Origin: CAADGY01 sp900696665
GTDB taxonomy: Bacteria; Acidobacteriota; Terriglobia; Bryobacterales; Bryobacteraceae
Length of the DNA stretch: 64,000 nucleotides
Assembly: GCA_035063885.1 (NCBI GenBank)
Contig: JAPSFM010000002.1
Location: forward strand, 94,844 to 158,843
Direction: 5' to 3'
A program made the translations under genes and the position numbers. Of the stretch, positions 19,401-26,347 are shown piece by piece. Under the pieces are notes generated by a model that saw only the letters and a program-made list of their open reading frames with translations, was not told the origin of the DNA and made no database searches. Within the stretch, counting starts at the first letter, position 1. Every line of letters begins with the position of its first letter.

Positions 19401-19992
19401 CCATTAGCTCATCCGGCGGAACACCGGATTTCTGCAAGCCGTTGATATCGGTCTCCGCGAACACGCCGCACTTGCCGGCCACGGGATGGAGCTTCAATCC
19501 CTTGTAGCCCATCTTGCAGAGATCTTCCGGGGGAATTCTCAGCTTCGCGTTGATCTTATCGATGACCGCCCCGGTTCCTCCCGCGCACTTGTCGTTCATC
19601 GAAGGAATCTTCTTTTTACGGCCGGTTTCGGGGTCTTCCTTGAAGATGATGATCTTGGCGTCCTGCCCACCCAATTCGATAACGGAGCCACAGGCGGGAT
19701 ACAACTTCTCCACCGCTAAGGAAACGGCGTTCACTTCCTGAACAAACTTCGCGCCGATGTACTTCGACAGCCCGTTGCCCCCGGAACCTGTGATGAAGAT
19801 GCGGGAGTTCTGAACGCTGAAACCGTCCAATTCCTGTTCGAAACGCGTCAGGAACTCGATAACCTTTTCCGGCTGTTTCGTATCGTGACGCTGGTAATCC
19901 TGCCAGACAATCTGGTCGGTTGCGGCGTCCACCACCACGGCTTTCACCGTGGTGGAGCCCACGTCCATGCCTATGAGAAAAGTTCTTTCCAT
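16405..19992 (-). CDS. Fused acyl-CoA dehydratase activase (two BcrA/BadF/HgdC domains plus DUF2229)
   Basis: A 1195-residue protein. Residues about 1-330 and 345-640 are tandem ASKHA ATPase domains of the HgdC/BcrAD type, each with the phosphate motifs (GMDVGSTTVKAV / GIDGGSTSTKAV) and a GGQDAK/GGQDIK signature. Cysteines for a bridging [4Fe-4S] cluster are visible (NDKCAGGTG and AGKCGVF in the first domain; NTQCSAGNG and FGYGCAVF in the second). A CYFCKNKC cluster follows near residue 650. DUF2229 starts near 765 (RIGMPRVLNMYS), and the C-terminus is HgdB-like (FKCGHDAPI). Known activases are about 260 aa and drive ATP-dependent one-electron transfer into 2-hydroxyacyl-CoA dehydratases, so this is a giant fused version. 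Its dehydratase-like partner lies 31 bases upstream. Confidence 0.9.
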   Translation of the reverse strand: MERTFLIGMDVGSTTVKAVVVDAATDQIVWQDYQRHDTKQPEKVIEFLTRFEQELDGFSVQNSRIFITGSGGNGLSKYIGAKFVQEVNAVSLAVEKLYPACGSVIELGGQDAKIIIFKEDPETGRKKKIPSMNDKCAGGTGAVIDKINAKLRIPPEDLCKMGYKGLKLHPVAGKCGVFAETDINGLQKSGVPPDELMASLFEAIVMQNLSVLTRGNTLRPEVLLLGGPNCYITGMRDCWKHNIPKIWEERAFPLPEGADPETLIKTPDNAQYFAAIGAVEFGKTESETVGRYTGWEKLQWYIEVGREEEKRKKGGNGGLAKSADELAAFKAKYSHKKFVPATFRLNQVVEGFIGIDGGSTSTKAVLLSKDSERRILAKAYQLSKGNPIEDTMEIFSKLQHQVTEQGAKLNVLGVGTTGYAKDILKDVIGADAAVVETVAHTQAGLHFYNNVDVICDVGGQDIKIIILKNGRVKDFKLNTQCSAGNGYFLQSTSQGFGIPVEQFADTAFGAKGFPMFGYGCAVFMQSDIVDFQRQGWKPEEIMAGLCNVLPKNIWLYVSQIPNLSAIGTKFLLQGGTQYNLAAVKAQVDFIESRFKGKDHPAEVIVHEHCGEAGAIGAALEAGRLWDNGRKSTFIGLDAVGEITFTTARSEATRCYFCKNKCLRTFIDVKTSVLSENAYRPEKSKVPIAEGAQRLIIATCEKGTVEDINEMRSIKGNLDSLKKANPNFVEIAAKAVFRVQDVPLVADPLPKLQFTASQKKRAELMKRRSEIRIGMPRVLNMYSQAPVFTGYFASLGVKAEHMIFSDYTSEALYKEGAKRGSIDPCFPSKLGIPHVHNLLQVHHAKKPLDLIFFPMIDCLTTDLSHVQGTRSCPTVATTPAAVKAAFTKEGDLFKEKNVRFLDTFVNISQPDIFERQMYEAFHEVLGVSPEENARAVREGYKALDYFNNVTLRGGAREVLERLEREDGLGIVLLGRPYHNDPGVNHEILEEFQKIGYPVFPQDALPIDDDIVWRLFGDEVLSGEIPDPMAITDVWKNSYSENTSRKIWAAKYVARHPNLIALELSSFKCGHDAPIYTVVEEIVEHSGTPYFCFKDIDENKPTGSIKIRVETIGYFLKRYREDMIAAKKKRNSIEAQLAEFEARLRRQMLREKLENLHSEEKIRDSIEQGHMPTIHVTVGALAASTAQQRPTQHVSGD

Positions 19993-20023
19993 GTAGTCGG
20001 CTACCTCAAATTAAACCCGGCTT

Positions 20024-21811
20024 CTAATTCACCAGAACGGCGTTCCGCCGTTCTGGTGTCCAGTTCTCCTGCTTCATCCGGCCGGCAATGTGCATGACGA
20101 AATTCGCCGCCTGCCCGACGATACCCTTGGTGTGCGGCACGCGGTACATCGGCCGCTTCATTTCCGGATGCGCATCGGCAAAAGCGCGGCATTCTTCCAC
20201 CGTCAAGCCCACTTTGTTCAATGTTTCCTGGAATTCCAGCTTGGCTTTGTTCTTCGCTTCGCCGAGCGCCATCTGCACACGGCTGTGCGCGTTGATTTCG
20301 CCTTCGCCGGAGGTTTCGATCGGCAGATAAATGATGTCTTTGAACGTGGAGACGACCGCGGCCTGAGCACCGTCGGATTGCGTGGAGGGCATGCACCCGA
20401 ACGGCTTCAGCGATAACACCATGTGAGCGAGGTCTTTGTTTGAGTAATAGATGTTTTTCGCTACTTCAAGGTGCCCCTCGCCTCCGCCCGCGCGCGAGTT
20501 GTAGAACGGATGGCCCATGCGCTGCAACTCGTACTGATCGGCCAGATGATGCGCCAGTCCGCCCAACGCTTCTACAATGCGATGATATTCGCGTTTGAAG
20601 ATAGCTTCAGCGAGTTTCAGCTTGGCGACTTTGTTGCGAAACTCCCACTCGATCTTCGCGCGTTTGCCGATTTTCCAGACCGGCGGTAGGACTGCGCCTT
20701 CCTCCAGACCCTTCAGATCCCTATACTTTTGAATGACCTGGTGGATCATGTACATGATCCAGGTCCCGATCGGCTCCACCAGCACCTGCGCGCCTTCCCG
20801 CTCGAGGAAACGGAACATGTTGAAGTTGCCGTCACCCTCGGTGGTCTGGGCCCAGAATTCGCCTGTAATCTTCACGATGGGCTTCACCCGGAGGCGGTCT
20901 ACCTCAATTTCGTCGAAGCGGTCGCGGCAATGTTCGAGAGCGGCGGTGTAGTCATCGCCCTTCAACTGGTTCAGAAACTTGCCCATGTACTCGGCCGTGT
21001 CCCGGAAACCGCCGAGGAAGGATGACATCTTCCCGTCAAGCTTCCACGGCTGCTTGCCGCGGAACACCTCATGCATGTAGTCCATTACCTGGTCGAGCCT
21101 GGAGTCGGTGGCTCCGGCTTCCACTTCGTAAGGCCTGATCTGGTAGGCAACTTCATTCAGCACGTCGCCGCAGTTCAGCGCGTTCAGAATGCCAAGGAAG
21201 AAGTCGAGGTTCATCTCGAGCCCGGCTTCCGCATCGGACTGGCTCAGTCCCCCGGACTGCTGGAACAGCAGCACGCGGAACCCGTCGAAGCCCGCATTGC
21301 GCAACGCCAGGCGGTACTCCGCTTCGTACATGCCGAAACGGCATGGTCCGCACGCGCCCGCGGTGAAGAACACATAGCGGTCTATGATTTCCTGCTTGGG
21401 AACGCCCTGCTCTTCAAGTTGCTGGAGATACTGGACCAGGTTCCCGACTGTGAAATACGTGGGGTTGCACTGGCCGTTGTTGCCGTATTCTTTACCCAAC
21501 TGGAATGCGGCGACGTTCGGTGTCGGGATGGTCTCCGCCAGATAGCCGAGACCTTCCAGCGCCCCGTGAACCAGCTTTTCGTGTTTCCAGGTCAGGCCGC
21601 CGAACAGCAGCGTAGTACGTCCGCGCTCGCTCTTCGTGAATGCGCGTTCCGCGGGGCGTTTGAAATGGTGGACGCCATGGTTCGCCAGCCCGGCCTCCCG
21701 TTCCAGTCGTGCCCGCTCCTCCGCCAGTCGTTGATGGATGATCTCTTCAATCGAACCCCGGACTTGAACGAGGTCCGGCGCAGGATTTCCATGAATTGGC
21801 TGAGTGCTCAT
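20024..21811 (-). CDS. 2-hydroxyacyl-CoA dehydratase D-family (HgdB-like) protein
   Basis: A 595-residue protein related to the iron-sulfur dehydratase subunit HgdB. Cys-rich segments typical of cluster binding are visible: NNGQCNPTYFTVG, TAGACGPCRFGMYEAEY, and FGCMPSTQSDGAQA near the C-terminus. The start ATG 21811 (MSTQPIHGNP) is chosen over an upstream in-frame ATG at 21931 because GGGAGGGAG lies about 5 bases before it. It is first in the minus-strand array. The fused activase follows after 31 bases, as expected for a partner that needs ATP-driven electron injection. Whether it dehydrates a 2-hydroxyacyl-CoA, reduces an aromatic CoA ester or acts on a non-CoA substrate cannot be told from sequence. 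Confidence 0.85.
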   Translation of the reverse strand: MSTQPIHGNPAPDLVQVRGSIEEIIHQRLAEERARLEREAGLANHGVHHFKRPAERAFTKSERGRTTLLFGGLTWKHEKLVHGALEGLGYLAETIPTPNVAAFQLGKEYGNNGQCNPTYFTVGNLVQYLQQLEEQGVPKQEIIDRYVFFTAGACGPCRFGMYEAEYRLALRNAGFDGFRVLLFQQSGGLSQSDAEAGLEMNLDFFLGILNALNCGDVLNEVAYQIRPYEVEAGATDSRLDQVMDYMHEVFRGKQPWKLDGKMSSFLGGFRDTAEYMGKFLNQLKGDDYTAALEHCRDRFDEIEVDRLRVKPIVKITGEFWAQTTEGDGNFNMFRFLEREGAQVLVEPIGTWIMYMIHQVIQKYRDLKGLEEGAVLPPVWKIGKRAKIEWEFRNKVAKLKLAEAIFKREYHRIVEALGGLAHHLADQYELQRMGHPFYNSRAGGGEGHLEVAKNIYYSNKDLAHMVLSLKPFGCMPSTQSDGAQAAVVSTFKDIIYLPIETSGEGEINAHSRVQMALGEAKNKAKLEFQETLNKVGLTVEECRAFADAHPEMKRPMYRVPHTKGIVGQAANFVMHIAGRMKQENWTPERRNAVLVN

Positions 21812-22152
21812 GTTGCTCCCTCCCGAGTGACAACGAATTATTGACCCAGACGACCGGGTGCCCAGAACCCAGCGCAGTTTGCCCACGGCCCGAAGCAATT
21901 TCCTGCCGGTGGCTCTGGCTTCGACGGACACCTCAAATCGGCAGGCGCCCGCAGAACGTCCGGATATAGCTCAACACGCAGTTTCAGTCAGTAACCCTAT
22001 GAAATGAATGGAAATCCATTAAATGGTGTGATTTAATCGCTGAAAGGACAAGACGGCGATTTACCGGGTTGGGCGGTTCCAGTACTCATTTCCCGCTCAG
22101 AAGTGAGCAATTCTGCGTCCAACTTCAGGAGAAACCATCTCCAGGAAAAATC
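21812..22152. other. Divergent intergenic region, 341 bases
   Basis: This gap separates the minus-strand dehydratase gene from the plus-strand BON-LysM gene, so it should carry promoters for both. It contains the minus-strand Shine-Dalgarno sequence at 21816-21824 (read as CTCCCTCCC on +) and a perfect inverted repeat at 22007-22020. The segment 21995-22045 is clearly richer in A and T than its surroundings. I see no supported gene in it. The open frames that extend the two flanking genes into it lack good start signals. Confidence 0.6.
22007..22020. promoter_or_regulatory. Perfect inverted repeat, possible operator
   Basis: AATGGA-AA-TCCATT is a perfect 6+2+6 palindrome in an AT-rich patch between divergent genes. 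It lies about 130 bases before the BON-LysM start and about 195 bases before the dehydratase start. Position and symmetry suit a dimeric regulator, but a single site is weak evidence. Confidence 0.35.
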
Positions 22153-22587
22153 ATGGCAGACGACAAACAACAACGCACGCAGCAACTCAAGGAAAAGTAC
22201 GGATCGGTGCTACGAGTGATCGAACAGCAAGGCGTCCGGCTGGAGAACGTTCACGTGGAGAATAACAAGCTGTTAATAAGGGGCGCCGCTCCGAGTGAAG
22301 ATGCCAAGAACAAGGTTTGGGACCAGATCAAGCTGGTCGACCCTTCTTATTCCGACCTCACCTGCGATCTACGGGTCGAGCAGCGTGCCGGACAGGCGGC
22401 TGCGGCGGAACAGACGCAGGCTGCTGCGCAAACATATACAGTGCAAGCCGGAGACTCGTTGTCGAAAATCAGCAAGCAATTCTACGGCGACGCGAACGCC
22501 TACATGCGCATTTTCGAAGCCAATCGCGATAAGCTGTCAGATCCAGACAAGATAAAGCCCGGGCAGCAGTTGACCATCCCCCAATAG
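22153..22587 (+). CDS. BON and LysM domain protein (Kbp/YgaU-like)
   Basis: A 144-residue protein starting at ATG 22153, preceded by AGGAAAAATC. Residues 15-76 match the BON fold (VRLENVHVENNKLLIRGAAP, the standard BON strand-turn). A Gln/Ala linker spans about 78-93, and a C-terminal LysM runs from 94 to 143 (YTVQAGDSLSKISKQFYG ... IKPGQQLTIP). The architecture and length match Escherichia coli Kbp (YgaU, 149 aa), a cytoplasmic potassium-binding protein. No signal peptide is present, consistent with that. The potassium role is transferred from the family and has not been shown here. Confidence 0.87.
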   Translation: MADDKQQRTQQLKEKYGSVLRVIEQQGVRLENVHVENNKLLIRGAAPSEDAKNKVWDQIKLVDPSYSDLTCDLRVEQRAGQAAAAEQTQAAAQTYTVQAGDSLSKISKQFYGDANAYMRIFEANRDKLSDPDKIKPGQQLTIPQ

Positions 22588-22799
22588 AGGGAGACTTCGC
22601 GCCACGCGCGAACCGGTCCGGTTTAACAGGAATCGCGGCTACCACCGCCAATCGGGCGTATCGATAAACAACCCATACAGGGCGCGCTGACGAACGCCGT
22701 GCTGCACACGTCAGGAGGGCTACGGCGCCCGGCCCTGTAACCTCGGCAGCGCTACACTCGTTGTATGTAGATACGCTGTCGCGGAAGTTCGCTTCAACC
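22588..22799. other. Intergenic sequence with small palindromes
   Basis: This non-coding stretch after the BON-LysM gene leads into leader repeat copy B. AACCGGTCCGGTT at 22611-22623 is a palindrome (6+1+6) starting 24 bases after the stop. It lacks a T-run, so it is at best a weak terminator. GC-rich, partly self-complementary sequence continues to about 22740. No gene is supported here. Confidence 0.45.
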
Positions 22800-22913
22800 G
22801 TCACGGCCGCTTCCCACGCACGCGGCTCAGGAAATCTTTTGATTATGAGCCGCGACGGCCAAGAGGCTGTGCGTATCGAACGAATGTGGTGGACTTCGGA
22901 GACAGGACGCTAG
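22800..22913 (+). repeat. Leader repeat copy B, upstream of the RND gene
   Basis: This 114-base element shares ordered blocks with 7896-7986: GTCACGGCCGCTT at its start, GCGGCTCAG, ATCGAACGAATG, and GGAGACAGGACGCTAG at its end. Inside it, GCGGCTCA at about 22822 pairs with TGAGCCGC about 16 bases later. Flanking GACGGCC and GGCCG segments can extend the fold, so a structured leader RNA is plausible. It ends 15 bases before the GTG start of the RND gene. Confidence 0.75.
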
Positions 22914-22928
22914 TTCGAAAGGCTTTTT

Positions 22929-25900
22929 GTGCGCTTATCCGAGATCTGCGTAAACCGGCCGGTGTTCGCCTTCATGCTGATCATGTTCCTGGTCGTCATG
23001 GGGGTGTTCAGCTTCCTGCAACTTGGCGTCGATCTGTTCCCCAAAAGCGACGCCGCGACGGTGTATGTCAGGATGCGACTGCCCGGCGCGAGCCCCGAAG
23101 AGATGACCTCGCAGGTCGTGCTGCCGCTCGAGGAATCGATCGCCGCCATCAGCGGCATCGACGAAATGCGGGCCATCGTCTCCGAGGGGAATGCAAACAT
23201 CATCGTCACTTTTGTGCTGGAACGCGATATCGGGGAAGCGGTGGAGGACGTTCGCGAAAAGGTCAGCGCCGCCGTTCGCAACCTGCCACCGAATATCCTT
23301 CCACCCGTGGTGGCGAAGGCAGACCCCGATTCCGACCCTGTCATCACGCTCGCCGTCAGTGGTGAGCGGCCCGTGCGGGAACTGACAGAGATCGCGGACA
23401 AGCAGATCCGGCGCGCCATCGAGACCGTGGATGGCGTGGGCGGCGTTGACATCAACGGAGGACAACTCCGGCAGATCAATGTTTATCTCGACATCAACAA
23501 GCTGAACGGTTACCAGTTCACGGCCCAGGATGTAGAGAACGCGATCCGCACGGAGAACATCGAAGCGCCCGGAGGCCGTATCGTCCGGGGTCCCACCGAA
23601 GTGGGCGTGCGCACAATGGGGCGCGTGGAGCGTGTCGCCGACTTTAACAACATCATCGTAAAAAACGTGGGCGGGGCGCCGATTCGCATCCGGGACATAG
23701 GCTATGTGGAAGACGGGATGGCGGAAAAACGCACCTTTGCTTTCTACCAGGGCACGCCCGCCGTCGTTCTGGAGGTCCGCCGGCAAGTCGGCACGAACAC
23801 CGTGAAGGTTGTGGACGGAATTCAGCACCGGCTGAAAGAAATCAAGGATCAGCTTCCGAGCGGCGTGTCCATCAACGTGGTAAAGGAACAGGCCACTTAC
23901 ATTAAAAATTCAGTAGCCGCTCTTGAAGAACACCTTCTGCTCGGCAGCCTGCTCGCCTCCTTCATCGTCTGGTTGTTCATTCGCGACTGGCGGACAGTTC
24001 TAATCAGTTCCATCGCCATTCCTACCTCCATCATTGCGACCTTCACGTTTATGCGCGCCATGGATTTCACTTTGAACTCCATGACGTTGCTGGGGCTGAC
24101 GCTGGCGGTAGGCATTGTCATTGATGACGCGATTATTGTGCTTGAAAATATTTACCGCCATGTCGAGGAACACGCGCTTCCACCGATGGAAGCGGCCGTG
24201 AAGGCCACCAAAGAGATCGCGCTGGCGGTGATGGCGACAACGTTGTCGCTGGTCATTATCTTCGTTCCTATCGCTTTCATGACGGGTTACGCACGCCGTT
24301 ACATGAACCAGTTCGGATGGACCATGGCCATTTCGATTCTGGTATCGATGCTGGTGGCTTTCACGCTTACGCCTTCGCTGAGCTCACGGTTGCTGAAGCG
24401 CAGGGACCCGGCGAAAAGGGGTGGACACGAGGGCGGGCCTGGTCATAAGCACGGGTTTTTTGACAGGAACTATGTGCGCTTGCTCGACTGGTCTTTGACA
24501 CACCGGTGGGTGGTGGTGGGCGTCGCGATTCTCACCTTTGCCTCCACTTTTTTCCTGGCGCGCTTTATCGGCCGCGACTGGATGCCGCAGGACGACCAGA
24601 GTGAGTTGTCAGTTCATCTCGAACTGCCGGAAGGATCTTCGATTGAGGCGACGGAGAAACTGACGCTCGAAATTGCGAAGCGGATTCAGCAGATCCCGGG
24701 TATTCGCGCGGTTGTGCCGGCTACATCGTCATTTCTGAACCGTGTGACCATGTCTTTCATCACGGTGCTGCTGGAACCGCAGGGCGAACGGGACGATATT
24801 CAGGCCATGGGACAGCAGGTGAGGGCGGTTCTGAGAGATTACCCCTATGCCAGGCCAAGGGTGTCCTTTCCGAACGTGCTGGGAGGGCGCGACACATTCT
24901 CGCCGATTCGTGCCCTGCTGCTCGGTCCCGACATGGACAAACTGGTCGAAATCGCCAAAGAAGTCAACGTCAAGCTCGCCGCACAGCCTGAGGTGGCCGA
25001 CATCAAGGTCAACCTCAATTTGAACAACCCCGAACTGCAGGTGGAAATCGACAGACAACTGGCTTCCGATCTGGGGGTGCGTGTCTCCGATGTCGCCAAC
25101 GCCGTAAGGCTCCTGATGTCCGGTGAAGACGAAATCTCCACTTACAAGGAGGAGTCCGAACAGTACCCTGTTACGATGCGCCTGTTGCCGGGGCAACGTG
25201 ACGACCCCGCGGTGCTAAGCCGTCTGCTCGTTCCCTCATCGCGTCTGGGACTGATCCGCCTGGACTCGGTGGCAACGCTTGAGCGGGGGCTCGGCCCCAG
25301 CCGTATCGACCGGTTTGCCCGCCAGTTTGCGATTGGTATTTACGGCAATATCGCGTCCGGGCATACGCTGGGTGAAGGCGCCGCGGTCACACAAAGGATC
25401 ATCAACGAGGTTGGGCTGCCGCCAGGATACCGCCTGACTTTCTCCGGGCAGGTGAAAATTCTGGAAGAGACGACGATGAACATGATTCTCGCATTCGCGC
25501 TCGCGTCGATCTTCATGTACATGGTGCTGGCGGCGCAGTTTGAAAGCCTGGCTCACCCCTTCATCATTCTGCTGACACTGCCCCTCTCCATTCCGTTCGC
25601 ACTCATTTCGCTGATCGGCACCGGTAGAAGCCTGAACCTCTTCAGCGCGCTCGGTGTACTGCTGTTGCTGGGTATCGTTAAGAAGAACGGTATTCTGCAG
25701 ATCGACTACATGAACCGGCTTCGCGACCAGGGGCGTCCCTTGCACGAAGCGATTCTCGAAGCCAATCGCATCCGGCTGCGGCCCATCCTCATGACAACAT
25801 TTTCGATTATTGCGGGTCTGATCCCAACAGCCATCGGCATCGGCGCGGGCGCTTCACAGCGCTCGGCCATCGCTGTCACGATCATCGGCGGGCAAACGCT

Positions 25901-26024
25901 CTGCCTCCTGCTGACACTCGTAGTGGTTCCGGTAGGCTACGCGATGGTGGAGGACGTCAAAGCCTGGATCGCGAGAAAGCGCCGCGTCGATCAAGCGGCG
26001 ACGGCGCCGGCCGCCGGCGACTGA
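22929..26024 (+). CDS. RND efflux transporter, HAE1/AcrB family
   Basis: Inner-membrane proton-driven pump (1031 aa) with the duplicated RND layout: an N-terminal TM helix (NRPVFAFMLIMFLVVMGVFS), a periplasmic porter domain, a TM bundle, and a second copy of the same. The proton-relay acids D399 and D400 (GIVIDDAIIVLENI) and the lysine pair K918/K919 (GIVKKNGILQID) are in place, so it should be active. The start is a GTG at 22929 with GAAAGG about 7 bases upstream, just after the leader repeat. No membrane-fusion protein or outer-membrane channel gene adjoins it, so partners must be encoded elsewhere. The substrate is unknown. Confidence 0.92.
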   Translation: MRLSEICVNRPVFAFMLIMFLVVMGVFSFLQLGVDLFPKSDAATVYVRMRLPGASPEEMTSQVVLPLEESIAAISGIDEMRAIVSEGNANIIVTFVLERDIGEAVEDVREKVSAAVRNLPPNILPPVVAKADPDSDPVITLAVSGERPVRELTEIADKQIRRAIETVDGVGGVDINGGQLRQINVYLDINKLNGYQFTAQDVENAIRTENIEAPGGRIVRGPTEVGVRTMGRVERVADFNNIIVKNVGGAPIRIRDIGYVEDGMAEKRTFAFYQGTPAVVLEVRRQVGTNTVKVVDGIQHRLKEIKDQLPSGVSINVVKEQATYIKNSVAALEEHLLLGSLLASFIVWLFIRDWRTVLISSIAIPTSIIATFTFMRAMDFTLNSMTLLGLTLAVGIVIDDAIIVLENIYRHVEEHALPPMEAAVKATKEIALAVMATTLSLVIIFVPIAFMTGYARRYMNQFGWTMAISILVSMLVAFTLTPSLSSRLLKRRDPAKRGGHEGGPGHKHGFFDRNYVRLLDWSLTHRWVVVGVAILTFASTFFLARFIGRDWMPQDDQSELSVHLELPEGSSIEATEKLTLEIAKRIQQIPGIRAVVPATSSFLNRVTMSFITVLLEPQGERDDIQAMGQQVRAVLRDYPYARPRVSFPNVLGGRDTFSPIRALLLGPDMDKLVEIAKEVNVKLAAQPEVADIKVNLNLNNPELQVEIDRQLASDLGVRVSDVANAVRLLMSGEDEISTYKEESEQYPVTMRLLPGQRDDPAVLSRLLVPSSRLGLIRLDSVATLERGLGPSRIDRFARQFAIGIYGNIASGHTLGEGAAVTQRIINEVGLPPGYRLTFSGQVKILEETTMNMILAFALASIFMYMVLAAQFESLAHPFIILLTLPLSIPFALISLIGTGRSLNLFSALGVLLLLGIVKKNGILQIDYMNRLRDQGRPLHEAILEANRIRLRPILMTTFSIIAGLIPTAIGIGAGASQRSAIAVTIIGGQTLCLLLTLVVVPVGYAMVEDVKAWIARKRRVDQAATAPAAGD

Positions 26025-26347
26025 GCCGCAGGCGAGCGCCTGAAGTTGCGTGAAACCGAACGTGCAGTCACCCGTTCGGCGGATTGGCCGTCGGCTGCCC
26101 CGCTGGGACGCGGGAGTGGAAGCGGCGGCAGGTCGCTCACGATCGTCCCGACCGCCTATTTGACGAATCGGCCCTCAACTCGTCCTGCGAGCACGTTCCG
26201 GGCGCAGTGCAACGAAACAAGAGTCGGAAGAGATCCGGCGGATGCCAGACTACATGGAGCATAGGAGCAATTCTCTACGGAGATGCCGGTGTTCCCGTAC
26301 ACACGGAAGAGCCGCCTTGCGCTCTGGCTTCGACCTACACTGGATGC
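26025..26347 (+). other. Intergenic region, 323 bases
   Basis: The region lies between the RND stop and the chosen start of the M23/PKD gene. A tight hairpin (CAGGC, 4-base loop, GCCTG at 26029-26042) follows the RND stop but has no T-run. The frame of the M23 gene stays open upstream to 26084 with no stop codon, yet the residues there (Gly/Arg/Pro-rich) do not look like a real protein start. No other gene is supported. Confidence 0.45.
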
